Notes under the pieces: generated by a model
What the model was told of the DNA's origin: nothing
Databases searched by the model: none
The model's input: only the letters and a program-made list of their open reading frames with translations
Program-made: the position numbers and the translations under genes
Shown here: positions 1-9,397 of the stretch, one piece after another
How the letters are laid out: every line of letters starts with the position of its first letter
Position numbering within the stretch: the first letter of the stretch is position 1
Assembly (NCBI RefSeq): GCF_029543245.1
Contig: NZ_JARQWV010000005.1
Coordinates: 124,001 to 188,000 of the forward strand
DNA: 64,000 nucleotides
Origin: Caulobacter endophyticus
Lineage (GTDB): Bacteria; Pseudomonadota; Alphaproteobacteria; Caulobacterales; Caulobacteraceae
Reading direction: 5' to 3'

Positions 1-719
1 TGTCCAAGCAGGCCGTCGCCTACCGTCAGATGTCGCTGCTGCTGCGCCGCCCGCCGGGCCGCGAAGCCTATCCGGGCGACGTGTTCTACCTGCACTCGCG
101 CCTGCTGGAACGCGCCGCGAAGCTGAACGAAGACAACGGTTCGGGCTCGCTGACGGCTCTGCCGATCATCGAAACCCAGGCCAACGACGTGTCGGCCTAC
201 ATCCCGACCAACGTGATCTCGATCACCGACGGCCAGATCTTCCTGGAAACCGACCTGTTCTACCAAGGCATCCGTCCGGCCGTGAACGTCGGCATCTCGG
301 TGTCGCGCGTCGGTTCGTCGGCCCAGATCAAGGCCATGAAGCAGGTCGCCGGTCCGATTAAGGGCGAGCTGGCCCAGTATCGTGAAATGGCCGCCTTCGC
401 GAAGTTCGGTTCGGACCTCGACGCCTCGACCCAGAAGATGCTGGCTCGCGGCGAGCGCCTGACCGAGCTGCTGAAGCAGCCGCAATACGCGCCGCTGTCG
501 GTCGAAGAGCAGGTCTGCGTGATCTACGCCGGCACCCGCGGCTATCTCGACAAGATCCCGACCTCGTCGGTGCGTCGCTTCGAGACCGAGTTCCTGGCCC
601 GCCTGCACAGCGCCCATCAGGACCTGCTGACCGGCATCGCCACCAAGAAGGCCCTCGACAAGGACCTGGAAGCGTCGCTGAAGAGCGCGCTCGACAGCTT
701 CTCGTCGACCTTCGCCTAA
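1..719 (+). CDS. atpA: ATP synthase F1 subunit alpha, C-terminal part (5' end outside window)
   Basis: The reading frame is open from base 3 and encodes the last 238 residues of F1 alpha, the non-catalytic nucleotide-binding subunit of the membrane ATP synthase. The stretch [10 protein letters not shown] holds the conserved arginine that reaches into the catalytic site of beta, and the helical C-terminal domain follows to the stop at 717-719. It is followed after 35 bases by atpG, in the usual alpha-gamma-beta order. The start lies upstream of the window. Identification is firm from near-universal conservation. Confidence 0.97.
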   Translation, partial: SKQAVAYRQMSLLLRRPPGREAYPGDVFYLHSRLLERAAKLNEDNGSGSLTALPIIETQANDVSAYIPTNVISITDGQIFLETDLFYQGIRPAVNVGISVSRVGSSAQIKAMKQVAGPIKGELAQYREMAAFAKFGSDLDASTQKMLARGERLTELLKQPQYAPLSVEEQVCVIYAGTRGYLDKIPTSSVRRFETEFLARLHSAHQDLLTGIATKKALDKDLEASLKSALDSFSSTFA

Positions 720-754
720 GCCCCCTCGGAACCGCTCGGAGAGAGTAGCGCCGA

Positions 755-1633
755 ATGGCCAGCTTGAAGGAAATGCGCAATCGGATCTCGAGCGTCAAAG
801 CGACGCAAAAGATCACGAAAGCGATGCAGATGGTGGCGGCTGCCAAGCTGCGCCGGAGCCAGGACGCGGCGGAAGCCGCCCGTCCGTACGCTCGGCGTCT
901 GGCCAGCGTCATCGCCAACCTCGCGACCGGCGTGTCGGGCGACGGCGCTCCGGCGCTGCTGGCCGGCACCGGCCGCGACGACCGTCACCTGGTGGTGGTG
1001 GCCGCGGCCGACCGTGGTCTCGCCGGCGGCTTCACCTCGTCGATCGTGCGCGCGGCCCGCGCCCACATCGACGGGCTGATCGCCCAGGGCAAGGACGTGA
1101 AGATCGTCTGCGTCGGCAAGAAGGTGACCGCCCAGCTGAAGCGCCCCTACGGCGACAAGGTGGTGGATAACTTCGACCTGTCGGCCTACCGCCAGATCAC
1201 CCTGTCGGTCGCCCAGCCGATCGCCGACGTCGTCACCAAGCTTTACGAAGCCGGCGACATCGACGTGGTCACCCTGTTCTACAGCCGCTTCAAGTCGGTG
1301 GTGCAGCAGGTTCCGACCGCGCTGCAGCTGATCCCGGCGGTTGTCGAGGGCGGCGCCGAAGTCGCGTCGGGTCCGGCCGCGGTCTACGAGTACGAGCCCT
1401 CGGAAGAGGCCATCCTCGAGACCCTGCTGCCGCGCAACCTGACGGTCCAGATCCTGTCGGCCCTGCTCGACAACATGGCCGGCTTCTACGCCAGCCAGAT
1501 GACGGCGATGGACAACGCCACGCGGAACGCGGGCGACATGATCAAGCGCTACACCCTCGAGTACAACCGTTCCCGCCAGGCCCAGATCACCAAGGAGCTG
1601 ATCGAGATCATCTCCGGCGCCGAAGCCGTCTGA
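755..1633 (+). CDS. atpG: ATP synthase F1 subunit gamma
   Basis: This 292-residue protein is the central rotor shaft of F1. It has the typical N-terminal start ([18 protein letters not shown]) and the conserved C-terminal helix ([17 protein letters not shown]), which form the antiparallel coiled coil that turns inside the alpha3beta3 ring. The ATG is preceded by a GGAGAG ribosome site. Length and position between atpA and atpD are normal for the family. Confidence 0.97.
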   Translation: MASLKEMRNRISSVKATQKITKAMQMVAAAKLRRSQDAAEAARPYARRLASVIANLATGVSGDGAPALLAGTGRDDRHLVVVAAADRGLAGGFTSSIVRAARAHIDGLIAQGKDVKIVCVGKKVTAQLKRPYGDKVVDNFDLSAYRQITLSVAQPIADVVTKLYEAGDIDVVTLFYSRFKSVVQQVPTALQLIPAVVEGGAEVASGPAAVYEYEPSEEAILETLLPRNLTVQILSALLDNMAGFYASQMTAMDNATRNAGDMIKRYTLEYNRSRQAQITKELIEIISGAEAV

Positions 1634-1643
1634 TCTAGCCTAA

Positions 1644-3307
<1,664 letters not shown>

Positions 3308-3308
<1 letters not shown>

Positions 3309-3559
3309 TGAGCGAAGAAGACGGCGATCTGGCCCACTTCTGCTGCGACGAGCTGGAGGACGCGGTGTCTTCGGACGCCGAGGCCTCCCTCATCGAGCAC
3401 GACAGCGGCCTGATCCTGTTGAACCTGGGTCAACGGGAAGTCGATGGTGAGACGGGCGCTGTCCTGACCACCATCCGCTTCTGTCCGTTCTGCGGCACCG
3501 AGATCCAGACCGACGAAGACATCGAAGCGGCCCTGGGCGCCGTGGAGACCTACGACTGA
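3308..3559 (+). CDS. Small acidic CxxC protein encoded inside the atp operon
   Basis: This 83-residue acidic protein has no function I can name. It is translationally coupled on both sides: its ATG overlaps the atpD stop (ATGA) and its stop overlaps the atpC start (TGATG). It contains His10-x-Cys12-Cys13 near the N-terminus and a CPFCG pair (Cys59, Cys62), an arrangement that could bind zinc or form a disulfide. There is no signal peptide or membrane segment, so it is probably cytosolic. Its position suggests a role in making or regulating F1, but that is inference from context alone. Confidence 0.85.
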
Positions 3560-3822
3560 TGGCCAAGCTGCACTTCTCCCTCGTCGCGCCCGAGCGCGAA
3601 CTGTTCTCGGCCGATGTCGACCAGGTCGACGCGCCGGGCACGGAAGGCGATTTCGGCGTGCTGCCGAACCACGCCCCGTTCATGACCACGCTGCGCGAGG
3701 GTCGGGTGACGGTGCGCGATGGCTCGACCGTCAAGCTGTTCGACATCCAGGGCGGTTTCGCCGACGTGGGTCCGGATGGCTTCACGATCCTGGCCGAGCA
3801 CGCGGTGGAAGTGGCCTCGTAA
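3559..3822 (+). CDS. atpC: ATP synthase F1 subunit epsilon, short form
   Basis: The 87-residue product matches the N-terminal beta-sandwich domain of epsilon (LVAPERELFSADVDQVDAPG and GDFGVLPNHAPFMTTL), which binds gamma and the c-ring. The two-helix C-terminal domain found in typical epsilon of about 130-140 residues is missing. That domain mediates ATP-sensitive inhibition in other bacteria. The stop is followed at once by a clean intergenic region and terminator, so this looks like a genuine short form and not a frameshift. The start overlaps the stop of the upstream gene. Confidence 0.95.
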   Translation: MAKLHFSLVAPERELFSADVDQVDAPGTEGDFGVLPNHAPFMTTLREGRVTVRDGSTVKLFDIQGGFADVGPDGFTILAEHAVEVAS

Positions 3823-3849
3823 GAGCCGCTTCTTCCGGAAGACTTCGAA

Positions 3850-3884
3850 AGCGCCCTCGCTGGAAACAGCGGGGGCGTTTTTCG
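3850..3884 (+). terminator. Rho-independent terminator of the atp operon
   Basis: A GC-rich stem around a GAAA-type loop (CGCTG/CAGCG extended by CGCCC/GGGCG) is followed by five T residues. It lies 28 bases after the atpC stop and closes the operon. Confidence 0.85.
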
Positions 3885-3892
3885 TTTCCGAA

Positions 3893-4025
3893 GATCCTCC
3901 CCCTCTGGGGGAGGTGGCCCGAAGGGCCGGAGGGGGGCGTTTTCAGCTGCCGGCGAGGCTGCCGATTTCGTCCTCAGCTTCCCCCTCAGTCGCTTCGCGA
4001 CAGCTCCCCCTTCAGGGAGAGCGAT
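3893..4025. repeat. Intergenic palindromic repeat, family A (paired copies)
   Basis: The 316 bases between atpC and the next gene hold the terminator and this element. It has two facing halves built on the palindrome CTCCCCCT...GGGGGAG, with the side motif GGCCCGAAGGGCC in one half and TCGCTTCGCGA in the other. Near-identical elements are at 4896-5036, 17700-17758 and 42738-42862. Copies recur after stop codons, as expected for a REP-like family. Confidence 0.8.
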
Positions 4026-4138
4026 AAAAAATTACGTTTGTGACCCCATCCCCGCCGTAATCGGCCACCATAAGGGTTGCGAGGGAACGCTCGTCGGTTT
4101 TAATGCCGACCTCCAAGTCTCTAGGGGATATCCGACCT

Positions 4139-4825
4139 ATGCGCCTTGCGCTCGCCAGCCTGATCGCCCTCGGCGTCGTTTCGACCGCCGTCGCCCAGGA
4201 GCAACCCGCTCCCGCCGCCGCCCCGGCTCCCGCCCCGGCCGCCGCGCCCGTTGATCAGGCCGCGCCTGCCGATCAAGCCACGCCCGTCGTCCCGGCGCCC
4301 GCCGCCGGCACCCCGGAAGCCGCCGCCGCCGCGGCCGCTCCGGAAGCGGTGCGTCCGCCGCCGCCGACCGACCCGGTCTCGGTGAAGATCCTCAGCGTCC
4401 TCGACACCGTCTGCAAGCCGTCCGTCGTCGGCGGCGACTTCCCCGCCCTGGCCAAGGCCGCGGGCTTCAAGAAGAAGCGCGACCTGTGGACCCTGGATCT
4501 GGGCAAGCCCTACCAGATCGTCCTCGACAACCCGGGTTCGAACAAGAACGTCTGCACCCTGAACGTCCAGCACGCCCAGGGCCCGGACCAGGCCCAGCAC
4601 CTGGCCACCGCCCTGCACGACTGGGCGACCTGGGAGAACAGCCCGCAACTGAAGCTGATCCGCAACGACCAGCTGGTCACCGACGTCAAGCGCCTGACCG
4701 TGACCTGGGACAACAACGCCGCCGGCGGCAAGGCCGGCCTCGTCTACGTCCGCATCAAGAAGCTGGACGACAGCTCGATCGGCAAGAACTTCGAACAGGC
4801 CCAGATCCTCTACACCACCCAGTGA
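4139..4825 (+). CDS. Secreted Ala/Pro-rich protein of unknown function
   Basis: The 228-residue product starts with a signal peptide (MRLALASLIALGVVSTAVAQ, cleavage near residue 19-20). A low-complexity Ala/Pro/Gln linker follows to about residue 75, then a globular domain with two cysteines that could form a periplasmic disulfide. I chose the ATG at 4139 over the in-frame ATG at 4103 because it places the signal peptide at the N-terminus and has AGGGGA upstream. I do not recognise the globular domain. It stands alone between two terminator/repeat regions. Confidence 0.85.
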   Translation: MRLALASLIALGVVSTAVAQEQPAPAAAPAPAPAAAPVDQAAPADQATPVVPAPAAGTPEAAAAAAAPEAVRPPPPTDPVSVKILSVLDTVCKPSVVGGDFPALAKAAGFKKKRDLWTLDLGKPYQIVLDNPGSNKNVCTLNVQHAQGPDQAQHLATALHDWATWENSPQLKLIRNDQLVTDVKRLTVTWDNNAAGGKAGLVYVRIKKLDDSSIGKNFEQAQILYTTQ

Positions 4826-4857
4826 TGGTCAGAGGTTCTCTGAGCTGAAATGCGAAA

Positions 4858-4886
4858 GGCGCGGAGGGTGACCTCCGCGCCTTTTT
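4858..4886 (+). terminator. Rho-independent terminator
   Basis: A perfect 10-bp stem (GGCGCGGAGG/CCTCCGCGCC) with a GTGA loop is followed by five T residues. It sits 32 bases after the stop of the secreted-protein gene. Confidence 0.9.
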
Positions 4887-4895
4887 CGTTGTCTC

Positions 4896-5036
4896 GCGAC
4901 CCTCCCCCTGAAGGGGGAGGTGGCCCGAAGGGCCGGAGGGGGAAGTCTCTGCTGACGTCGAGGCGGTGCTGGCTCACAGGTTACATCCCCCTCCGTCGGC
5001 TTCGCCGACACCTCCCCCTTCAGGGGCAGGGTCTGG
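4896..5036. repeat. Intergenic palindromic repeat, family A (paired copies)
   Basis: This is the second copy of the CTCCCCCT...GGGGGAG element, with GGCCCGAAGGGCC in the left half and CGGCTTCGCCG in the right half. It fills the gap between two convergent genes. Confidence 0.8.
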
Positions 5037-5039
5037 GCC

Positions 5040-5789
5040 TTACGCCGCCGCCCGATCCTCCGCCGCGATGAAGTCCAGGCAAAGCGCCGCCACGGCCTCC
5101 CAGCCCGGCTCGCCCGGCAGCCAGTGGCTCATCTCGGGGAACTCGTGGAACACCCCGCCCAGGCGCGCGGCGGTCTGGCGGACGGTGGCGGGCGGGTGGA
5201 CGACGTCCTGGCCGCCGGCGATGGCCAGCACGGGCGCCTTCACCGCGCCGGGGCTGGTGGTCATGAACGGGTCCAGCCACCAGTTCAGCGTCTCCCACAG
5301 CGCCCGGCCGCTTTCCGAGGTCATGCGGGCGTAGAGGGCGCGGCGCTTGTCGCGCGGCAGGCGGTCGAGGCTGTAGCGGCGCACCACGCCGTAGTCGGGC
5401 GCGATGGCCTGCAGCCAGTAGGGGCCCAGCGCATAGAGGCTGACGGCCGAGACCGCCTCCTCCAGGCTGGCGCCATGCACGCCCCAGGGCGGCGAAGGGG
5501 CCAGCAGGATCAGGCGCTCGACCGGGGCCCGGCCGGCGGCCAGCTGAGCGACCAGGCCGCCCATGGAGTGGCCGATCAGGATCGGCGGCCGCTCGCACGA
5601 CCGGATCAGGCGGGCGATCTCGCGCGCGTAGTCGCTCATCGACAGGCCGACGACCGAACCGCCGGGACCGCGTCCCGGCAGGTCAGGGGTGAGCACCTTG
5701 TGGCCGGCGGCCTCGAACGGCTCTCGGAAACTGTCGAACGTCCAGCCGCCGCAGAAGGCGCCGTGGACCATAATCACCGGAGCCTTCAC
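5040..5789 (-). CDS. Alpha/beta hydrolase
   Basis: This 249-residue alpha/beta-hydrolase-fold enzyme has an oxyanion region MVHGAFCGGW, a nucleophile elbow GHSMG with Ser75, and a C-terminal histidine in EMSHWLPGE. There is no signal peptide, so it should be cytosolic. It starts with GTG behind an AAGAGG ribosome site. The substrate cannot be read from sequence. The next gene upstream on the same strand encodes a related hydrolase sharing the closing HWL(P/I)xEPG motif, which suggests an old duplication. Confidence 0.88.
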   Translation of the reverse strand: MKAPVIMVHGAFCGGWTFDSFREPFEAAGHKVLTPDLPGRGPGGSVVGLSMSDYAREIARLIRSCERPPILIGHSMGGLVAQLAAGRAPVERLILLAPSPPWGVHGASLEEAVSAVSLYALGPYWLQAIAPDYGVVRRYSLDRLPRDKRRALYARMTSESGRALWETLNWWLDPFMTTSPGAVKAPVLAIAGGQDVVHPPATVRQTAARLGGVFHEFPEMSHWLPGEPGWEAVAALCLDFIAAEDRAAA

Positions 5790-5846
5790 GCCCGCCTCTT
5801 AGGTCAACTTTCGCCCGCGTGACTGATACGGGCGTTTCAATGGAGC

Positions 5847-7232
5847 CTACACGCTCTTCTTGCCGCGTGGCGAAGTTTTGGCGGGCGCCGTTGTCGCAGG
5901 CTTGGATTTGGCGGTCGCCTTGGCCTTGGCAGGCTTGCCGCCAGGGGCCTCGGCCGCCTTCATGAGCTCCGGATTGACGTTGTTGCGCATCTTGGCAGCC
6001 GCCGGCTTGGGGGGGGCGGCCTTGACCTTTGGCGCAGCTTTCGCGGCTTCGGGTTTGGCCGCTGTGGCGGCCTTCGGCTTGGCCGGAGCCTTGGCGGGCT
6101 TGGCCGGAACGGTCACGGGAGCCGCCTTGGCCTTGGAGGGGGCCTTGGAGGGGGCCTTCGGCTTGGGCGCGGTCTTGGCCGGAGCCGCCTTCGCGGCCGC
6201 CTTGGGCGTTTTCGCGGCGGGCGCGGCCTTGGCCTTCGGCGGGGCCTTGGGCTTGGCCGGAGCCTCGACGCTGGGTTCGGCGACCACGGCCTTGGCGCGG
6301 CTAGGCGTCTTGGCCTTGGCCGGGGCGCGGGGCTTGGACGCCGTCGGGGTGGCGACGGCGCTCGGCTCGGCGGCGGGCGCCTGCGGCTCGGCAGGAGGCG
6401 CGACCGGTGCGGGTTCGGCCTTGGCCTTGGAGGGCGGCGCCGACGAGGCCGGGCCCAGGCCCTTTTCCGACAGCCACGACTGCACGGTCGCCAGCAACGC
6501 ATCGCTGCCCGGCTCGTCGATCAGCCAGTGGGCGTGGTCGGGATACTCGCGATAGTCGGCGCCGGCGTACTTGCGGCCGACCAGGCGCATGTCCTCGACC
6601 GGCGTGGTGCGGTCTTTCGCCCCGGCCAGCACCAGAACCGGCACGCTTACCTTGGCGGCGTCGACGTGGACGGTGCGCGACGGATCGCGGTCCGGATAGG
6701 CCAGGTCCTGAAGCACCCGGCCGGAGTCGTAGACCGCCTTGGCGTAGAGCGCGTCGTGGCGGGCGGCCGGCACGGCGTTGACGACGCCGAACTTGAAGCC
6801 GGTCTTCCACATCTTCACCGCCTTGGGCGCGCCGCCCTGGGTGAGCACGGCGTTGAGGAAGGTGATGATCGGCGACAGCTTGGGCTTGCCGCGTGCGTCG
6901 GCCGGCGAGGCCGGCGCGAACAGCACGACGCCCGAGGTCAGCCCGCTCTCGGCCAGCTTCTGGGCGATCAGCCCGCCCATGGAATGGCCGAAGACGATCG
7001 GCTTGACCCCGTCGCGGGCCGCCGTGACGGCCGCCGCGGCGCTGAGCTCGGCGACGTAGTCGGCCAGCGACAGGCCCGCCAGGTCCGGCGAGGGCGGCCC
7101 GGCCGTGCGCAGGGCGGGCCGGATGGTCGGCGTCTCGACCGCATAGCCCGCCTTGCGGAAGGTCTCGGCCACGGGCTCCCAGCTGTCGCCGGTCATGCCG
7201 TAGCCATGGATCATCAGGATGGTTCTGCTCAA
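5847..7232 (-). CDS. Alpha/beta hydrolase fused to a histone H1-like Lys/Ala/Pro tail
   Basis: Residues 1 to about 255 form an alpha/beta hydrolase with MIHGYGMTGDSW, a nucleophile elbow GHSMG (Ser84) and a terminal histidine in HAHWLIDEPG. Residues of about 260-461 are a basic, low-complexity tail of repeated PAKAKAAPK-type units like bacterial H1-like DNA-binding proteins. I chose the TTG start because GGGAGG lies eight bases upstream; a longer frame would run back into the Nudix gene. The tail may bind nucleic acid, polyphosphate or the envelope. The fusion is unusual and its role is unknown. Confidence 0.85.
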   Translation of the reverse strand: MSRTILMIHGYGMTGDSWEPVAETFRKAGYAVETPTIRPALRTAGPPSPDLAGLSLADYVAELSAAAAVTAARDGVKPIVFGHSMGGLIAQKLAESGLTSGVVLFAPASPADARGKPKLSPIITFLNAVLTQGGAPKAVKMWKTGFKFGVVNAVPAARHDALYAKAVYDSGRVLQDLAYPDRDPSRTVHVDAAKVSVPVLVLAGAKDRTTPVEDMRLVGRKYAGADYREYPDHAHWLIDEPGSDALLATVQSWLSEKGLGPASSAPPSKAKAEPAPVAPPAEPQAPAAEPSAVATPTASKPRAPAKAKTPSRAKAVVAEPSVEAPAKPKAPPKAKAAPAAKTPKAAAKAAPAKTAPKPKAPSKAPSKAKAAPVTVPAKPAKAPAKPKAATAAKPEAAKAAPKVKAAPPKPAAAKMRNNVNPELMKAAEAPGGKPAKAKATAKSKPATTAPAKTSPRGKKSV

Positions 7233-7282
7233 GCCCGCGCCTCCCAAACCCCGTTGAGGCATGGCGCGCCGAGCCTTCGGTG

Positions 7283-7774
7283 TCAGGCGGTGCGCGCGAA
7301 CCCCGAGAAAGCGGCGACCATCTGTTCGTAGACGCCGCGCTTGAAGGGTACGATCAGTTCGGGCGTTTCGTCGAGAGCGCCCCAGCGCCAGGCGTCGAAC
7401 TCGATGTCGCCGTGGGCTGCCAGATCGATCTCGCTTTCCTCGCCGGTGAAGCGGAAGGCGAACCAGACCTGCTTCTGGCCCAGATAGCCTCGCGCGCGCT
7501 TGGAGCCCATGAAGTCGGCCGGATAGTCGTAGGTCAGCCAGCCTTCGGTGCGGCCCAGAAGCTCTGCCGACTTCACGCCGGTCTCTTCGTAGAGCTCGCG
7601 GCGGGCGGCGGTTTCCAGGTCCTCGCCCTCGTCGACACCGCCCTGCGGCAGCTGCCAGTTGTAGGGCGGCTCCTGCTTGTGGCGCATGCCCAGCCAGACG
7701 CGGCCGTCGGTGGGGTGGAAGAGGGCGACGCCCACGTTCGGGCGGTAGAGCGAGAGGTCGTTTTCGGCGGTCAT
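7283..7774 (-). CDS. rppH: RNA pyrophosphohydrolase (Nudix family)
   Basis: The 163-residue Nudix hydrolase has a full Nudix box at residues 45-67 (GGVDEGEDLETAARRELYEE then TGV). It also has the RppH/diadenosine-polyphosphatase hallmarks YRPNVG near the start and WQLPQGG before the box. It should remove pyrophosphate from the 5' end of mRNA and start RNA decay, or cleave dinucleoside polyphosphates. Its ATG overlaps the stop of the upstream deacetylase-like gene by four bases (ATGA), so the two are co-translated. Confidence 0.9.
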   Translation of the reverse strand: MTAENDLSLYRPNVGVALFHPTDGRVWLGMRHKQEPPYNWQLPQGGVDEGEDLETAARRELYEETGVKSAELLGRTEGWLTYDYPADFMGSKRARGYLGQKQVWFAFRFTGEESEIDLAAHGDIEFDAWRWGALDETPELIVPFKRGVYEQMVAAFSGFARTA

Positions 7775-8949
7775 CGCTTGGCGATAGCCGAAGCCGGCGC
7801 CAGTTGCACGCCCCGCGCATTTAGGCCGCCGGCCCAGTTGCGCACCTGGCTGATGGTCACCGGATAGGCGAAGCCGACGCCCAGCGACTGGCCGCGCGCG
7901 CTGGCGCCGGATTCCAGGGCCCGCAACTGGCCTTCGATGGCCTCGGCCGACAGGTCGTCGTCGATGCCGCGCTCGGCCGAGGCGCGGGGGATCGGGCCGC
8001 CACGGCGGGCGGCCGCGCCGTCGTCGATGAAGGCCAGGCCCCGGGCTTTCAGGGCCGTGGTGAAGGTGGCCATGGCCGGGTCGGAATCGAGGAACTTCGA
8101 GCCCAGATAGTTGGTCAGGCCGAAATAGCCCGTGGCCCGCGACATCAGCCATTCCAGCTTGCGCACCGTCTCGTCGGGGCGGTTGGCGGCGATCAGGGTG
8201 TAGGGGCCCGGATCGTTGGCCGGATAGTCGTTGGGCTCCATCGGCGTTTCGAGCAGCACTTCGTGGCCGTGCGAGCGGGCGAGATCGATCCAGCCCTGCA
8301 GCCCTTCGGCATAGGGGGCGAACGACAGGGTGATCTCGGGCGGCAGGGTCTCGATGGCGGCGCGGGTAGTCTGGGCGTTGAGGCCCAGGCCCCCGATCAC
8401 CAGGGCCACGCGCGGGCGGCCGTCGGGCGTGAACGGGCGGGCATAGGCCTCGGCGACCGTGCGGCCGTCGGGCGCGATCACCGGCAGCGGTCCGCCGCCG
8501 GGGCCGGGCGCCGACAGGCCGGCCAGCGGGGCCTGGGGCAGGGCGCCGCCCGAGGGAACGGGCGCGGCGGCTAGGTCGGTGAAGGCTTCGGCGGTCTCTT
8601 CGGTCGACGCCTGGCGGGCGAAGGGCTGGGTGGACAGGTCCATCTGGCCGGGCAGCAGCGGGGCTTCGTCGGCGCCTTCGGCGCCCAGGGCTTCGCGCCA
8701 GCCGTCGGGCGCGCCCTTGGTGGCGCCGATCTCCGACAGCGACAGGCGGATGGTCGGGGCGCCGGCCTTGGGGTCGCCCGTGACCAGCACCAGGACCGCC
8801 AGGCTCAGCAGGAACAGGAAGGCCGCGGCGCTGGCGCCGATATAGGGATTAGCCGCGGCCGCCAGCAGGCGCGCGCGCAGGTCGCCGCCATCGGCGGGTT
8901 CGGGCGCGGCGGCGGCATAGGCGGGCTTGCGGGAAAACACGGCGGCCAT
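7771..8949 (-). CDS. Divergent polysaccharide deacetylase family protein
   Basis: The 392-residue protein has one N-terminal membrane anchor (about residues 36-56). A Pro/Ala-rich periplasmic linker and a divergent polysaccharide deacetylase (YibQ-like) domain follow, with VALVIGGLGLN, LSFAPYAEG, EVLLETPMEPNDYP and GLTNYLGSKF. Members are commonly encoded beside S41 protease and EnvC-like genes, as here (ctpA at 9398). The catalytic activity of this subfamily is uncertain. A role in cell-wall remodelling is inferred from the neighbours. Confidence 0.85.
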   Translation of the reverse strand: MAAVFSRKPAYAAAAPEPADGGDLRARLLAAAANPYIGASAAAFLFLLSLAVLVLVTGDPKAGAPTIRLSLSEIGATKGAPDGWREALGAEGADEAPLLPGQMDLSTQPFARQASTEETAEAFTDLAAAPVPSGGALPQAPLAGLSAPGPGGGPLPVIAPDGRTVAEAYARPFTPDGRPRVALVIGGLGLNAQTTRAAIETLPPEITLSFAPYAEGLQGWIDLARSHGHEVLLETPMEPNDYPANDPGPYTLIAANRPDETVRKLEWLMSRATGYFGLTNYLGSKFLDSDPAMATFTTALKARGLAFIDDGAAARRGGPIPRASAERGIDDDLSAEAIEGQLRALESGASARGQSLGVGFAYPVTISQVRNWAGGLNARGVQLAPASAIAKR

Positions 8950-9148
8950 GGGATGGGCTTAGCGGGCAAGCTTCCAAGATATGGTTAACAGGGTTCGCCG
9001 AAGGCTGCGGCGAAATGGCGATCCGCTGCTTTTCTCAGCGAAGCGCGGCGCGGAAATGACCGACAGGCGGGGTTGCGCGCAAAAGCGGTGGCGAGGCCTT
9101 CCCGCCGGCCGATCCTCGGGCGCAAACTTCTCGTGAGGAGACCTCGCC

Positions 9149-9292
9149 ATGAGCCTGACCGAGTTCGCCCGTTTCGCCGATCCCGCCGACGCGCAGGAAC
9201 GCGCCGTGTGTCTCGCCGCCGTGCTGCGGGCGGGCGTGGGGCTCGCCATCGGCCTGGCCGTGGTGGTGATCGCGGCGCTGGGGATGGGCTGA
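9149..9292 (+). CDS. Small single-span membrane protein (47 aa)
   Basis: A short frame begins MSLTEFARFADPADAQERAV and continues into one hydrophobic helix (about residues 27-45) ending AALGMG. GAGGAG is placed nine bases before the ATG, and codon use matches the neighbours. It lies on the opposite strand from the genes on both sides. I do not recognise the family. The good ribosome site and membrane segment make a real small protein likely but not certain. Confidence 0.6.
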   Translation: MSLTEFARFADPADAQERAVCLAAVLRAGVGLAIGLAVVVIAALGMG

Positions 9293-9295
9293 AGC

Positions 9296-9340
9296 TACCC
9301 TCTCCCGCTGGGAGAGGTTTGAGGGAAGCGGGAGAGGTCC
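9296..9340. repeat. Intergenic palindromic repeat, family B (short copy)
   Basis: CCTCTCCC and GGGAGAGG inverted arms follow the small plus-strand gene. This is a shorter version of the element at 12041, 21136, 22396 and 26498. Confidence 0.6.
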
Positions 9341-9342
9341 CA

Positions 9343-9374
9343 AAGAAAAAGCCGCCCATCTTTCGACGGGCGGC
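9343..9374 (-). terminator. Rho-independent terminator after ctpA
   Basis: Read on the minus strand, a GCCGCCC/GGGCGGC stem is followed by five T residues. It lies 24 bases after the ctpA stop. Confidence 0.85.
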
Positions 9375-9397
9375 TCGTTCCTCTGAGCTCGAAAGCC

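Noticed and set aside
8981..8988. A possible CtrA half-site TTAACCAT upstream of the deacetylase gene
   Set aside because: A single eight-base match is expected by chance in 64 kb, and no second half-site is present.
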